Shown one piece after another: positions 9,343-18,126 of a stretch of 64,000 nucleotides of DNA. Each line of letters opens with the position of its first letter. The first letter of the stretch is position 1. Source of the DNA: JBEKCD01 sp050015055 (GTDB lineage: Archaea > Thermoproteota > Bathyarchaeia > Bathyarchaeales > Bathycorpusculaceae). Made by a program: the position numbers and the translations under genes. Below the pieces are notes generated by a model. That model had not been told where the DNA came from. It did no database searches and saw only the letters and a program-made list of their open reading frames with translations. The stretch is taken from contig JBEKCD010000008.1 in the NCBI GenBank assembly GCA_050015055.1, positions 40,401 to 104,400 of the forward strand, in the 5' to 3' direction.

Positions 9343-9405
9343 ACGAAGAAAAGCAAGTAGTGAACAGCTGATTAATTAAGGTATTACTTGAGACTGGCAG
9401 ACAAG

Positions 9406-9957
9406 TTATTCGACTACGTACCTGAAGGACATGTGTTCGCCTGCCGTTGGGCTTTTCCTGATTACGCGCAGTATATCGCCTGGCTTGGCGCCTATTGCTT
9501 TGACGCATGGGTCTAAGGAGCTTATTTGTGGCAGTTGATAAGCGTGAACCTTATACTGCAGGAGCAACTGTTCCTTCTCTTCATCCGTCAGGATTTCATG
9601 TTTTGGAACAAGCTTGTGTTCGAACAGGTCGAACGCCGGGAAGGTTTTTGGCAGAAGCTCTATCTTTTTCTTCTTTGCACCAAGCTTGACCGCATGCGTG
9701 TATCTTCCATCTGTGACGATTATTCCTCTTTCAACTTCAGCATCCTTCATTGCCTTTGTGACACGGTTTACGCTGTTTATGCCCACGGTCGTCTCGCCTG
9801 GGACGCACCATATCAAGGCTTTCTCTTTCTCCTTCGGCATATTAACAATGTAGCCTATCGCATCTTCATGTTTTTGTTTTTTAATCAGCTTGTAACCCCT
9901 GAGTTTGATCAGGGTTTCAGCTTTCCGTTCTTCCAAAGTCACTTGTTGCTTGCTCAA
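9406..9957 (-). CDS. rpo5: RNA polymerase subunit Rpo5 (RpoH) with a eukaryote-like N-terminal domain
   Basis: 183 residues. Residues about 108-183 are the universal Rpo5/Rpb5 assembly domain: FEHKLVPKHEILTDEEKEQ, QLPQISSLDPCVKAIGAKPGD and VIRKSPTAGE...YRYVV. Typical archaeal Rpo5 consists of this about 80-residue domain alone. Here a further about 105 residues precede it and align colinearly with the jaw domain of eukaryotic Rpb5 (VPGETTVGINSVNRVTKAM resembling PEEPKVGIKTIKVY; ERGIIVTDGRYTHAV resembling RALIVVQQGMTPSA). No other polymerase genes are adjacent. It acts in the cytoplasmic transcription complex. Confidence 0.9.
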   Translation of the reverse strand: MSKQQVTLEERKAETLIKLRGYKLIKKQKHEDAIGYIVNMPKEKEKALIWCVPGETTVGINSVNRVTKAMKDAEVERGIIVTDGRYTHAVKLGAKKKKIELLPKTFPAFDLFEHKLVPKHEILTDEEKEQLLLQYKVHAYQLPQISSLDPCVKAIGAKPGDILRVIRKSPTAGEHMSFRYVVE

Positions 9958-10054
9958 GCTTCAGACCTTCCCGAAAACATTCGAAACCTAAACAACGCAT
10001 TAACCCTTAAACCTTGCGCTCTTGGGCCAAAATGCGTTGCAACAACAAATCTAT

Positions 10055-10732
10055 TCAAGCGCGAAGCATCACGTTCTCGGCATACCTTTTCATGCTTTCG
10101 GCAAAGCCTGCCATGCTCTCCCTCGAATATGGTTTAAGGGAGTTTAGCGTCTTATCCAACGTATCGTCTGGCACGAACTGTTGCAGGACAAAGCTCTTCA
10201 CACCTTTGACGAGTCCGCCTATCTCAATCAAGTCTTCTTCATCGACGAAACCCGGCACAACCGTCGTTCTGAACTCACACTCGACCTTTCCAGTCTTCAG
10301 AATCTCAATAGTGTGCACAAGCTCTGCTGTGTCTCCTGCTCCCAAGCGTCCGTATTTTCCAAGGCTAGTCTTCACGTCCAGTGCCACGTAATCCACGTAG
10401 GGCAAGCATTCTTCCAGCGCCCACGGGTTAAGGCCGTTCGTGTCAAGCTTGACCATGAAGCTCCCTTCCTTCAACCTCTTCAAGAACCTCGGCAGTTCCT
10501 TGTGAATCGTGGGCTCTCCACCTGTGACGACAACAGCATCTACGAACCTCTTCCGTTCCTCGAGAATTTTGAGGGTCACTTCGTCGTTCATAAAGGGCGG
10601 CTTGGGGTCTACGACTATTCGCCAGTTGTGGCAGTATGGACAGCGCAGGTTACAGCCTGGAGTGAACAGAACTGAAGCCACGTGATTCGGAAAGTCAACT
10701 AAGCTCGTTTTTTGGATGCCGCTGAACTTCAT
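10055..10732 (-). CDS. nrdG: Anaerobic ribonucleotide reductase activating protein (radical SAM)
   Basis: 225 residues. KTSLVDFPNHVASVLFTPGCNLRCPYCHN carries the CxxxCxxC radical-SAM motif, followed by VVTGGEPT. NrdG uses SAM and a 4Fe-4S cluster to put the glycyl radical on NrdD. It follows nrdD immediately and is the last gene of nrdR-nrdD-nrdG. An earlier in-frame GTG (10744) lies right after the nrdD stop, but GAGTGAG 7 bases before ATG 10732 and the family's usual N-terminus favour the ATG. Confidence 0.92.
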   Translation of the reverse strand: MKFSGIQKTSLVDFPNHVASVLFTPGCNLRCPYCHNWRIVVDPKPPFMNDEVTLKILEERKRFVDAVVVTGGEPTIHKELPRFLKRLKEGSFMVKLDTNGLNPWALEECLPYVDYVALDVKTSLGKYGRLGAGDTAELVHTIEILKTGKVECEFRTTVVPGFVDEEDLIEIGGLVKGVKSFVLQQFVPDDTLDKTLNSLKPYSRESMAGFAESMKRYAENVMLRA

Positions 10733-10744
10733 AGATATTCTCAC

Positions 10745-12862
10745 TCAGGCAGCCACTGTCTGCATGACCGTTGACTTGTCGAAGGTTCGGCGAATGGCAA
10801 ACTCTGCCTGTTTGCCGTCGTTCCACTGGTCAACCGGTCTCAGGTATCCAACCACTCTCGAGTAGACTTCGCATTTTGACCCACACGTGGGACACTGCTT
10901 CTGCTCCCCGTTCACATAGCCGTGCGTTGGGCATATGCTGAAGGTGGGCGTCAGAGTGAAGTAGGGCAGGTGTGAACTCCACGCAACCTTCTTCACGAGT
11001 TCGACAGTGGCCTTCCACGAGTACAGTCTTTCTCCGAGAAATATGTGGAACACCGTGCCACCCGTGTAGAGTGTCTGTAGCCTGTCCTGATGCTGCAAGG
11101 CCTCAAACAGGTCGCCTTCATAGTCCACGGGCAACTGCGAAGAGTTGGTGTAGAAAGGTTCTGCCCCGCTTGCCACGTCTCTCTGATTGGCAGCTGTGAT
11201 TTCCGGATACTTTTTCCTGTCAATGCGTGCAAGTCTGTAGCTTGTTCCTTCCGCCGGCGTGGCCTCAAGGTTATAGATGCTGCCTGTCTGTTGCTGATAG
11301 TCCGACAGTTTCTCCCGCATGAACGCTAGCACTCTGATAGCAAATTCCGTTCCGTCCGTTGAAGCTATGTTGACGCCGAACAGGTTCAGGATAGCCTCAT
11401 TCATGCCCACTATGCCTATGGTCGAAAAGTGGTTTTTCCAGTAACGGTCAAACCCTTCCTTTACGTTGCGAAGATAACGTTTAGAGTATGGATACAAGCC
11501 GTTCTCGGTGAACGATTCCAGCACCTTCCGTTTTGTTTCCAGGCTGTCGCGCGCCGTTTCCATGAGCGTTTCTAGCCGCTCAAAGAATTCGTCCTCGTCC
11601 TTTGCTAGGTACCCAACCCTGGGGAGGTTCAGAGTGACGACTCCAATGGACCCTGTCAGCGGGTTGGCCCCGAAGAATCCGCCTCCCCGTTTACGAAGTT
11701 CTCTATTATCTATCCTCAAGCGGCAGCACATGCTTCGAACGTCTTCAGGTTTCATGTCGCAGTTGATAAAATTTGAAAAGTAAGGCACACCGTACTTAGC
11801 AGTGACCTCAAATATCTTCTGGCACGCAGGCGTGTCCCAATCGAAATTCTTAGTAATACAGTACGTAGGTATCGGAAAAGTGAAAACTCTTCCTTTCGAG
11901 TCTCCTTGACTCATCACCTCAGCATAGGCAGAGTTAAACATGTCCATCTCCGCCTGCATGTCACCGTACGCAGCATTCATCGTTTTTCCGCCCACAACCA
12001 CCGCTTCATTTTTCATAAAGTCTGGAACCGTTAGATCCAGCGTAACATTTGTGAACGGTGTTTGGAAGCCGACGCGAGTAGGAACGTTCATGTTGAAGAA
12101 GAATTCCTGCAGTCCCTGCTCGACCTCTTTCTGGTTCAGCCCGTCGTAGTGTATGAACGGTGCAAGGTAGGTGTCAAAGGTGCTGAACGCTTGGGCTCCA
12201 GCGGCCTCGCCCTGAAGAGTGTAGAAGAAGTTCACAATCTGTCCCAAAGCTGTTCTGAAGTGTTTGGCAGGTTTGCTTTCGATTTTTCCCGAAACGCCTC
12301 CGAACCCCGACGTGAGTAGTTCTCTCAGGTCCCAGCCCACGCAGTAAGCTCCCAAAACGCCGAGGTCATGGATGTGCATGTCCCCGGAAAAATGGGCCTC
12401 AGCTATTTGTGGCGGGTAAATCCTGCTAATCCAATACTTGGCTATGACCGTGGACGAGAGATAATTGTTCAAGCCTTGCAGAGAATAACTCATGTTAGAG
12501 TTTTCCCGCACGCGCCAATCTTCAATCTCCAAATACTGATCCACAAGGTCCGCATCGCTCAGGAGTGCAGCCAACTCTCTTTGATCCTGATGCTGTTTTC
12601 TGTAAAGAATGTAAGCCTTCGCAGTTCTCGCGTGGCCATTCTCTATGAGCATCCTTTCAACAAGATCCTGAATCTCCTCGACCGTTGGAACGCCATCCTC
12701 TCCAAAACGGTTCCCAAGTTCAGCCAGAACCTGATCGCTTATTCTCCCAGCCTGTTCACGGTCTTTCCCGCCCACAGCCTTAGCTGCTTTCCAAACGGCG
12801 TTTGTTATGCGCTCCTGGTCAAAGGGTTCTAATCTTCCATCCCGCTTTCTAACGAATTTCAT
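10745..12862 (-). CDS. nrdD: Anaerobic ribonucleoside-triphosphate reductase, large subunit
   Basis: 705 residues. An N-terminal ATP-cone (residues 1-95, allosteric control) is followed by the ten-stranded barrel. The zinc site near the C-terminus is C644, C657, C660, C664. The glycyl-radical site is RVVGYL, with Gly672 as the likely radical carrier, and WNDGKQAEF follows. The enzyme reduces ribonucleotides to deoxyribonucleotides in oxygen-free cells after activation by NrdG. The start overlaps the nrdR stop by four bases. Length is normal and key residues are intact. Confidence 0.95.
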   Translation of the reverse strand: MKFVRKRDGRLEPFDQERITNAVWKAAKAVGGKDREQAGRISDQVLAELGNRFGEDGVPTVEEIQDLVERMLIENGHARTAKAYILYRKQHQDQRELAALLSDADLVDQYLEIEDWRVRENSNMSYSLQGLNNYLSSTVIAKYWISRIYPPQIAEAHFSGDMHIHDLGVLGAYCVGWDLRELLTSGFGGVSGKIESKPAKHFRTALGQIVNFFYTLQGEAAGAQAFSTFDTYLAPFIHYDGLNQKEVEQGLQEFFFNMNVPTRVGFQTPFTNVTLDLTVPDFMKNEAVVVGGKTMNAAYGDMQAEMDMFNSAYAEVMSQGDSKGRVFTFPIPTYCITKNFDWDTPACQKIFEVTAKYGVPYFSNFINCDMKPEDVRSMCCRLRIDNRELRKRGGGFFGANPLTGSIGVVTLNLPRVGYLAKDEDEFFERLETLMETARDSLETKRKVLESFTENGLYPYSKRYLRNVKEGFDRYWKNHFSTIGIVGMNEAILNLFGVNIASTDGTEFAIRVLAFMREKLSDYQQQTGSIYNLEATPAEGTSYRLARIDRKKYPEITAANQRDVASGAEPFYTNSSQLPVDYEGDLFEALQHQDRLQTLYTGGTVFHIFLGERLYSWKATVELVKKVAWSSHLPYFTLTPTFSICPTHGYVNGEQKQCPTCGSKCEVYSRVVGYLRPVDQWNDGKQAEFAIRRTFDKSTVMQTVAA

Positions 12863-13305
12863 GTTCTTACCTCTTTGAGCAATCTCTGAAAATCTTCAGG
12901 TTCTTCAAACTCTCTGTAAACCGAGGCGAACCTGATGTAAGACACACGGTCAAGTTTTTTCAGATATTTCGTCACTAGATCTCCGATTTCCCGGGAACTG
13001 ACTTCCTCTTTTCCAAGAGCCATCAAGTCTTGCCTAACGTGCTCTGCCAATTCGTGGATTTGCTCCATAGTCACGGGTCTTTTCTCGCAGGCTTTCTGCA
13101 GACCTCTAACGATTTTGTTGAAATCAAAGCGTTCAAGCCTGCCGTCTTTCTTCTTCACCATCAACTCGACGGTTTCCACGTATTCGTACGACGTAAAGCG
13201 CTTTCCACAATCTTCGCATTCCCTGCGTCTCCTAACTGTGTTGTCTGGCGAATCCCTTGTTTCAAGCGTCTTGAGGTTCTCAGACCCGCAATATGGACAT
13301 TTCAT
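12859..13305 (-). CDS. nrdR: Transcriptional repressor NrdR
   Basis: 148 residues. The start MKCPYCGSEN with C3, C6, C30 and C33 forms the NrdR zinc ribbon, and RRRRECEDCGKRFTSYE is the DNA-binding region. Residues 45-135 are an ATP-cone (VKKKDGRLERFDFNKIVRGL) that senses ATP/dATP. NrdR represses ribonucleotide reductase genes when dATP is high. It is mostly bacterial and patchy in archaea. A second ATG lies one codon upstream (13308). The long in-frame extension to 13482 is Cys/Phe-rich with no conserved character and is rejected. It heads the nrdRDG operon behind NrdR-box-like sites. Confidence 0.92.
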   Translation of the reverse strand: MKCPYCGSENLKTLETRDSPDNTVRRRRECEDCGKRFTSYEYVETVELMVKKKDGRLERFDFNKIVRGLQKACEKRPVTMEQIHELAEHVRQDLMALGKEEVSSREIGDLVTKYLKKLDRVSYIRFASVYREFEEPEDFQRLLKEVRT

Positions 13306-13325
13306 CATGACCACAATCGTGCGCT

Positions 13326-13386
13326 TCACAGCTCTTAGTGTTTTTATGATTGAACTAGACACTAAGCATAGGGTTTCGTTATTTAA
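13326..13386 (-). promoter_or_regulatory. nrdR promoter with two NrdR-box-like operators
   Basis: On the minus strand TTAAATAA (13379-13386) is a TATA box. Immediately downstream lie acactaagcatagggt (13359-13374), about 12/16 matches to the NrdR consensus acaCwAtATaTwGwgt, and tcacagctcttagtgt (13326-13341), about 10/16. The two start 33 bases apart, close to the three helical turns of paired NrdR boxes in bacteria. They also contain a perfect 8-base inverted repeat (CTTAGTGT at 13334-13341, ACACTAAG at 13359-13366). The position over the expected transcription start fits repression and autoregulation. Confidence 0.65.
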
Positions 13387-13600
13387 GCCCTTCTCACAGC
13401 AACATCGAAATCGCCAATCGAACGTGCAAGGGAAACATGCGGAAATATACATAATTGACGAAAAACAGAGGTAGCAAAACAAACGTCTCTGGAGGAAACG
13501 ACTCCAATTCTTGACGATTCACCATAAGTTTAAGATTTTCGAACGAAAACCTCGAACTTGAGAGATATGGTTGAATCTTATCGGACTTTCTTGGCTAAAA

Positions 13601-13984
13601 TCAAAGTTCTTTTCCCTCCTTCCTCTGTGAAAAACCGTACTTCGCGTAGAGGTTCCGAGCCGAAAGGTCCTTCTTCAAAACTGAAAGCTCAAGGTACTCC
13701 TTGTCCAGCCTCTTGGCCACTCTTTCTGCATAATTCAAGACGTAGGAAGCTATCCCAACCCTCCTTACGTCTGGCGCAACAGCTAGACTGCTGATGTATA
13801 ATGCGTTGGGTTCTTCAATGAGGGCAAGCAAGCAACTGCGCGGTTCCTTAACTTCACGAAGAAACGCTGATTTCTGAAGAATATCAATTCGGCTGCAAAA
13901 ACGCAGGGCACCACAATCAGCGGAGCGAAGAAGCTTCCGAAGGGCATTGCAGTCCCCTGTTCGCTGCTGCTGAAGAATCTGAAC
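13601..13984 (-). pseudogene. GNAT-family N-acetyltransferase, probably lacking its start
   Basis: The C-terminal 76 codons (13601-13831) give a good GNAT core: ALYISSLAVAPDVRRVGIASYVLNYAERVA (acetyl-CoA-binding V-R-R-V-G-I) and SARNLYAKYGFSQR. The same frame continues upstream with GNAT-like sequence (ADCGALRFCSRID, AFLREVKEPRSCLLALIEE) to a stop at 13985, but that stretch contains no ATG, GTG or TTG before the TTG at 13831, which would remove the first beta-alpha unit. It looks like a 5'-truncated gene next to a decayed transporter. Confidence 0.6.
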
Positions 13985-13993
13985 TCACAAAGA

Positions 13994-14583
13994 TTAAGAA
14001 ACAAATGTTCGAGATTTCTCACCGGTTCGATGCGGAAATAGACCGGCGACTGCGGCCACGGCCACTGCCAGATAGACCTGATGCAAACCTTCGTTGGTTG
14101 CAAACAGTATGTATCCTCCTAACGTGGGCGCGATCATTCTTCCCATGTATGTCGCCGAGGTGAAAAGCGAGATGCGCTCTCCGCGCTTGGTGGGAAAGAG
14201 CTCTGCTATTGAAGCTTCTGCAACAAGAACAAAAGTGGCTGTCGCAAACCCGTGGTAGAATCGAACAAGGATGAGTTGCCTCCAGTCACTTATGAGGAGA
14301 TAGAGAAAAAGTGCTGAAGCAAAGATGAGTCCAGACAGAAGCAAGAATCTTTTTCTGCCGAAGGTGTCTGAAAGTGAGGCAGCAGATACACTTACAAAGA
14401 TACCTGGAATGTTGACGCGGCGAGGAGAGGACCTGTCCATACTTCTGGTATTCCGAGACTTTTTGCGAAAGGTGACAGAACTGAGCCGCTTTTCGACATT
14501 GTGGAGCTTAGAATCATCAGTCCTCCCATTGGGCAGAGGCTCCAGAAAACTGCGCTTCTGCTGTCCGTTTTGCCTGATTCCAT
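13994..14583 (-). pseudogene. Major facilitator superfamily transporter, N-terminal half, frameshifted
   Basis: Two frames together encode the first half of an MFS transporter. 14392-14583 gives MESGKTDSRSAV, MILSSTMSKSGSVL and TGPLLAASTF (spans 1-2). The other frame then gives VSAASLSDTFGRKRFLLLSG (the MFS loop 2-3 motif with D-x-x-G-R-K/R), spans 3-6 and AELFPTKRGERISLFTSATYMGR. A frameshift and small loss near 14400, and the absence of spans 7-12, show it is dead. The GNAT remnant follows within 10 bases, suggesting a deletion joined the two. Confidence 0.75.
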
Positions 14584-14955
14584 GGGTAACCTTGTACTGT
14601 TTCTGAGGACTAATAAAAGTGAAGCAGAGTGTGAAGTCAGTTCTTACGTGCCTGGGCAAGTATTTGTACTCGTCTGCCCATAGCCAGTAATTCCTTTCGC
14701 CTCTCTAGTGAGTGACTTGGCTGACCCTGACGTAATCTATTTATCTCTCCTCAACTTTAATACCGAAACTCGTCGGCAGAAGTTCAGGCCAAGCATGCGT
14801 CTCCCTCAGTGAGGAAGCTCACGGAAATCATGTCTGAAACAAAAAGAGCGATCAAATGATGTCTGACTCTACTGGTCGAATCCGCCAGAACCAAGAACTT
14901 TCATTCAATGGTAAGTTGACGCCCGCCACAGTCAAAAAACGTTTGGAGGATCTTG
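14584..14955. other. Intergenic region upstream of the P-type ATPase
   Basis: It holds A/T-rich promoter-like sequence near 14735-14755 (ctatttatctc, ctttaatac), about 200 bases before the ATPase start. A 37-codon frame (14856-14969; ATG ATG TCT... ends ERN) overlaps the ATPase start by 14 bases. Its sequence is plausible (LTPATVKKRLEDLGER, a helix) but its ribosome binding site is weak. It may be an upstream coupling peptide or chance. Confidence 0.35.
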
Positions 14956-17607
14956 GTGAGCGCAACTGATAAGACAGCTGATTGGGCGTCGAAGAAAACC
15001 GAGGGCGTCCTCAAAGAGCTCGGGACAGATTCTGAAAAAGGGTTAACCTCTGAAGAGGCAGAGGCCAGGCTGAAGAGATATGGTGAAAACGTTCTCGTCG
15101 AGGAGGAGCAGGAGAGCTTTCTGGACGCACTGAAGGAGGAGGTGAGAGAACCGATGATTCTCCTCCTCCTATCGGTGGGAGTATTGTACAGCATTTTGGG
15201 GAGCGACCACATCCTCGACGCCGTAACCATCTTTACCGTAATCATTGTGCTAGTCTCCGTCGAGGTTTACAACGAATACAAAGCTGAGCAGGGAGTAGAG
15301 TCGCTGAAGAAGCTCACCTCCCCGACTTCCATAGTGCTTCGCGACGGGAAGCTGGAACAGGTGCCCTCTGCCCAAATCGTTCCAGGTGATGCTCTTATGC
15401 TCAGCGGAGGAGAAAGGGTATCCGCAGACGCCCGGCTGATCAGGGCCTACGGCCTTCAAGTTGACGAGTCTTCCCTTACTGGCGAATCCATGTCAGTTAT
15501 GAAGGACGCTGAGGCAGTCGTGCCCACGAACGCCCAGGCAACAGATTTGACCAACATGGTTCTAGCGGGAACGCTTATAACCCAGGGTGAAGGGCTTTCC
15601 GTCGTCACTTCCACGGGGAAGAACACCGAGCTCGGCAGAGTTTCGGAGCTGACCAAGCAGGCGGAAGAGCCTGATACACCCCTTCAGGTTACTATGGAAC
15701 AGGTCTCTAAGACTCTCGTCTGGATCGCACTCTTCTTCAGTATCCTAATTCCAGTCCTGAGTTATCTGCGCGCGTCTATGGGCGGCTACCTAGAAGCGCA
15801 GCCCCTTCCGACGTTGGTCCTAACAGGTCTATCCCTCTCTTTCGCTGTTATCCCCGAGGAACTGCCGATAATAATCACCATGGTCCTAGCCGTGGGCACG
15901 CACGCCCTCTCCAAGCAAAATGCCCTCGTCAAACGCCTCAGAGCATCCGAGACGCTTGGAAGTGTCACAGTGATCGCAACGGACAAGACGGGAACGCTGA
16001 CTGAGAACTCTATGAAGCTCGGCCACCTGTACGTTGACGGCGAACTAGTAGAACCTTCGGCATCCCCAGATGAAAAAGGTCTTCTGAAAATAGGTATACT
16101 GGCAACCCATGCGCAGACAACGATGGAATACGAGAAGCTGCAGAGTTCCAACCCGATGGGAGCAGCCATTCTCAATTCAGCAGAAGCCACAGGGCTAGAT
16201 GTGAAGGAGCTACGCGACTTCGTGCTTGAAGACGAGTTTAGCTTTGACAACAAGACGAAGATGGCCTCGTACGTATACGAAGAGGGTAATAGAAGAATCG
16301 TCTACTCCAGCGGAGCGCCAGAGACCATAATAGAAAAGTCATCTAAGATCCTAATAGGAGGAAAAGAGGTCAAGTTCAACGATTCTGAGAGGAAGAAGAT
16401 ATCCGAAGTAGCAGACAAGGTTGCTTCAAGCGGGGAGCGAACAATCGCACTAGCATATCGCACTCTTGGGGCACAGGAAAAACGTGAGACATTTGTAAAA
16501 GACCTTGTTTTCGCCGGCATGGCTAGTTTCTTGGACCCTCCCAGACCCGAGGTCCAGGGCGTCGTGTCCATGTGCATGGAGGCTGGAATAAGAATCATAA
16601 TGTTAACTGGCGACCATCCGGAGACAGCGAAGGCAATAGCGACAAAGGTCGGTATAGCCAACGACGGAAATCTGCTCACTGGGGGACAAATCTCGCTTAT
16701 GAGCGATGAACAACTGAAGGAAGCGCTTGAGAAAACTTCTATCTTCGCCAGGATCACGCCTGAACACAAGTTGAGGATAGTTAGGCTTCTCAAGGATATG
16801 GGTCAAGTAGTCGCGGTCACGGGTGACGGAGTCAACGATGCCCCTGCTCTCAAGGAGGCTGCAATAGGTATTGCAATGGGGCAGAAAGGCACAGACGCTG
16901 CCAAGGAGGCGGCTGACATGATATTGACCGATGATAACTTCGTGTCTATCGGCAGCGCGGTCAGGGAGGGGAGAAAGATTTTCGACAATCTGAAGAAGGG
17001 AGTTAGGTATTACCTCTCGGTCAAAGTGGCACTCGTCCTGATATTCCTGCTACCAATTCTATTGGGCTTGCCGCTACCCTTTGCGCCTATTCAGATAATC
17101 GTGCTGGAGATGTTCATGGACTTAGCAGCCTCGAGCGGATTTGTAGCCGAAGGGATGGAGCCGGACATCATGAAACGACCGCCCAGGAATCCCAAGGAGA
17201 GGCTGTTAAATAAGAAGACCTTGACAAGCATCTTCGTAGGTGCTGGTTGTTTGTTCGTAGCTGTTTCATTATGCTACGTCCTAACATACTACAGAACGGG
17301 CGAGAATCTCGTGTATGCACAAACGGCAGCTTTTGCCACGTGGATATTGTCTCACATCTTCCTCGCCTTTAATACAAGGTCCGAGACAGAGCCGCTTGTT
17401 AAACGCGGATTATTTTCCAACAAGGTTATGGCCTTGTGGGGACTCGCGGCAGTTGTCTTGCTCGTCTTGGCCACGGTCACACCTATCCTGCAAACGCTGA
17501 TCAGGACAACTTCCCTTGGGTGGCCAGATTGGCTTCTTGTGCTAGGTACATCGTTCGTTGCTACGTTCTGGATTGAGGCTGTAAAGCTGATTAGGAAGCA
17601 TCCCTAG
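14956..17607 (+). CDS. Cation-transporting P-type ATPase (P2, calcium/manganese-pump-like)
   Basis: 883 residues. In order: N-terminal cation-ATPase domain, membrane spans 1-2, actuator TGES (DESSLTGESMSV), spans 3-4 with VIPEELPI in the ion-binding kink, phosphorylation site DKTGTLTE (Asp343), nucleotide-binding KMASYVYEE..., hinge TGDGVNDAPALKEA, then spans 5-10. It pumps a cation (Ca2+, Mn2+ or possibly H+/Na+) across the cytoplasmic membrane at the expense of ATP. PEELP instead of PEGLP makes the exact ion uncertain. GTG 14956 lies 6 bases after GGAGG (14945-14949) and is preferred to TTG 14953. Confidence 0.9.
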   Translation: MSATDKTADWASKKTEGVLKELGTDSEKGLTSEEAEARLKRYGENVLVEEEQESFLDALKEEVREPMILLLLSVGVLYSILGSDHILDAVTIFTVIIVLVSVEVYNEYKAEQGVESLKKLTSPTSIVLRDGKLEQVPSAQIVPGDALMLSGGERVSADARLIRAYGLQVDESSLTGESMSVMKDAEAVVPTNAQATDLTNMVLAGTLITQGEGLSVVTSTGKNTELGRVSELTKQAEEPDTPLQVTMEQVSKTLVWIALFFSILIPVLSYLRASMGGYLEAQPLPTLVLTGLSLSFAVIPEELPIIITMVLAVGTHALSKQNALVKRLRASETLGSVTVIATDKTGTLTENSMKLGHLYVDGELVEPSASPDEKGLLKIGILATHAQTTMEYEKLQSSNPMGAAILNSAEATGLDVKELRDFVLEDEFSFDNKTKMASYVYEEGNRRIVYSSGAPETIIEKSSKILIGGKEVKFNDSERKKISEVADKVASSGERTIALAYRTLGAQEKRETFVKDLVFAGMASFLDPPRPEVQGVVSMCMEAGIRIIMLTGDHPETAKAIATKVGIANDGNLLTGGQISLMSDEQLKEALEKTSIFARITPEHKLRIVRLLKDMGQVVAVTGDGVNDAPALKEAAIGIAMGQKGTDAAKEAADMILTDDNFVSIGSAVREGRKIFDNLKKGVRYYLSVKVALVLIFLLPILLGLPLPFAPIQIIVLEMFMDLAASSGFVAEGMEPDIMKRPPRNPKERLLNKKTLTSIFVGAGCLFVAVSLCYVLTYYRTGENLVYAQTAAFATWILSHIFLAFNTRSETEPLVKRGLFSNKVMALWGLAAVVLLVLATVTPILQTLIRTTSLGWPDWLLVLGTSFVATFWIEAVKLIRKHP

Positions 17608-17696
17608 GCCAGTCAAAAAGAGAAGAAGGAATCTTTAGGTCCAACTCTTGCAGTTTCTTTCTCAGGAACTGTCTTCGCTCTTTTAGTTTCATCTGC

Positions 17697-18040
17697 TCAG
17701 CTTCTGCCTTCTGCTTCTCCTGCAAGAGCCTCAACCTGCAAAATGTGTACAAAGCGCACCCTATCGTATATCGACCTAGCTTTTTCAATGGCTTCTTCGT
17801 CATTCCCTGCAGCGATCGATATCTCCACCATGATTGCGTCGAGTCAGGGGCTTCAAGGTCTTCAGACCTGCTGCGTCTGCGGCGCGCATGATCTCTGCGG
17901 GCGCGCTCTGTTTTGAGTGGAGTTAAATCTTTTCGAGGGCCTTTGAAAATGAAGTAATCAAACAAGTTTGAAAGCCTATGAACGTAGGCGATAAGAGCCA
18001 ACTTGTTTTCACTCAGCGCGCGCGGATCCATCTCAGCCAA
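17697..18040 (-). pseudogene. Decayed gene of unknown family, spread over three frames
   Basis: One long frame (17591-18040) is open here, but its middle is Arg-rich junk. Better protein-like sequence jumps between frames: SENKLALIAYVHRLSNLFDYF in the first, APAEIMRAADAAGLKTLKP in the second and DAIMVEISIAAGNDEEAIEKA plus RSIYDRVRFVHILQVEALAG in the third, ending at a stop at 17697. This pattern needs two frameshifts and indicates a degenerated gene of about 115 codons. I do not recognise the family. Confidence 0.55.
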
Positions 18041-18126
18041 CGTTGCCAGACCAGCTTACGCAAAAGACAAACTGGTTCAGTAAGACAAACGCGAAGAAAA
18101 GGTGTCGAAGACTCGGGACATTACGT

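Noticed and set aside
9526..10137. 203-codon plus-strand frame across rpo5
   Set aside because: Antisense to rpo5 and beyond; Phe/Leu-rich shadow without homology.
13306..13482. N-terminal extension of nrdR to 13482
   Set aside because: Would place the promoter and NrdR boxes inside the coding region; extension is Cys/Phe-rich and not conserved in NrdR.
15786..16253. 155-codon minus-strand frame inside the P-type ATPase
   Set aside because: Ser/Thr/Pro-rich antisense shadow of an intact gene.
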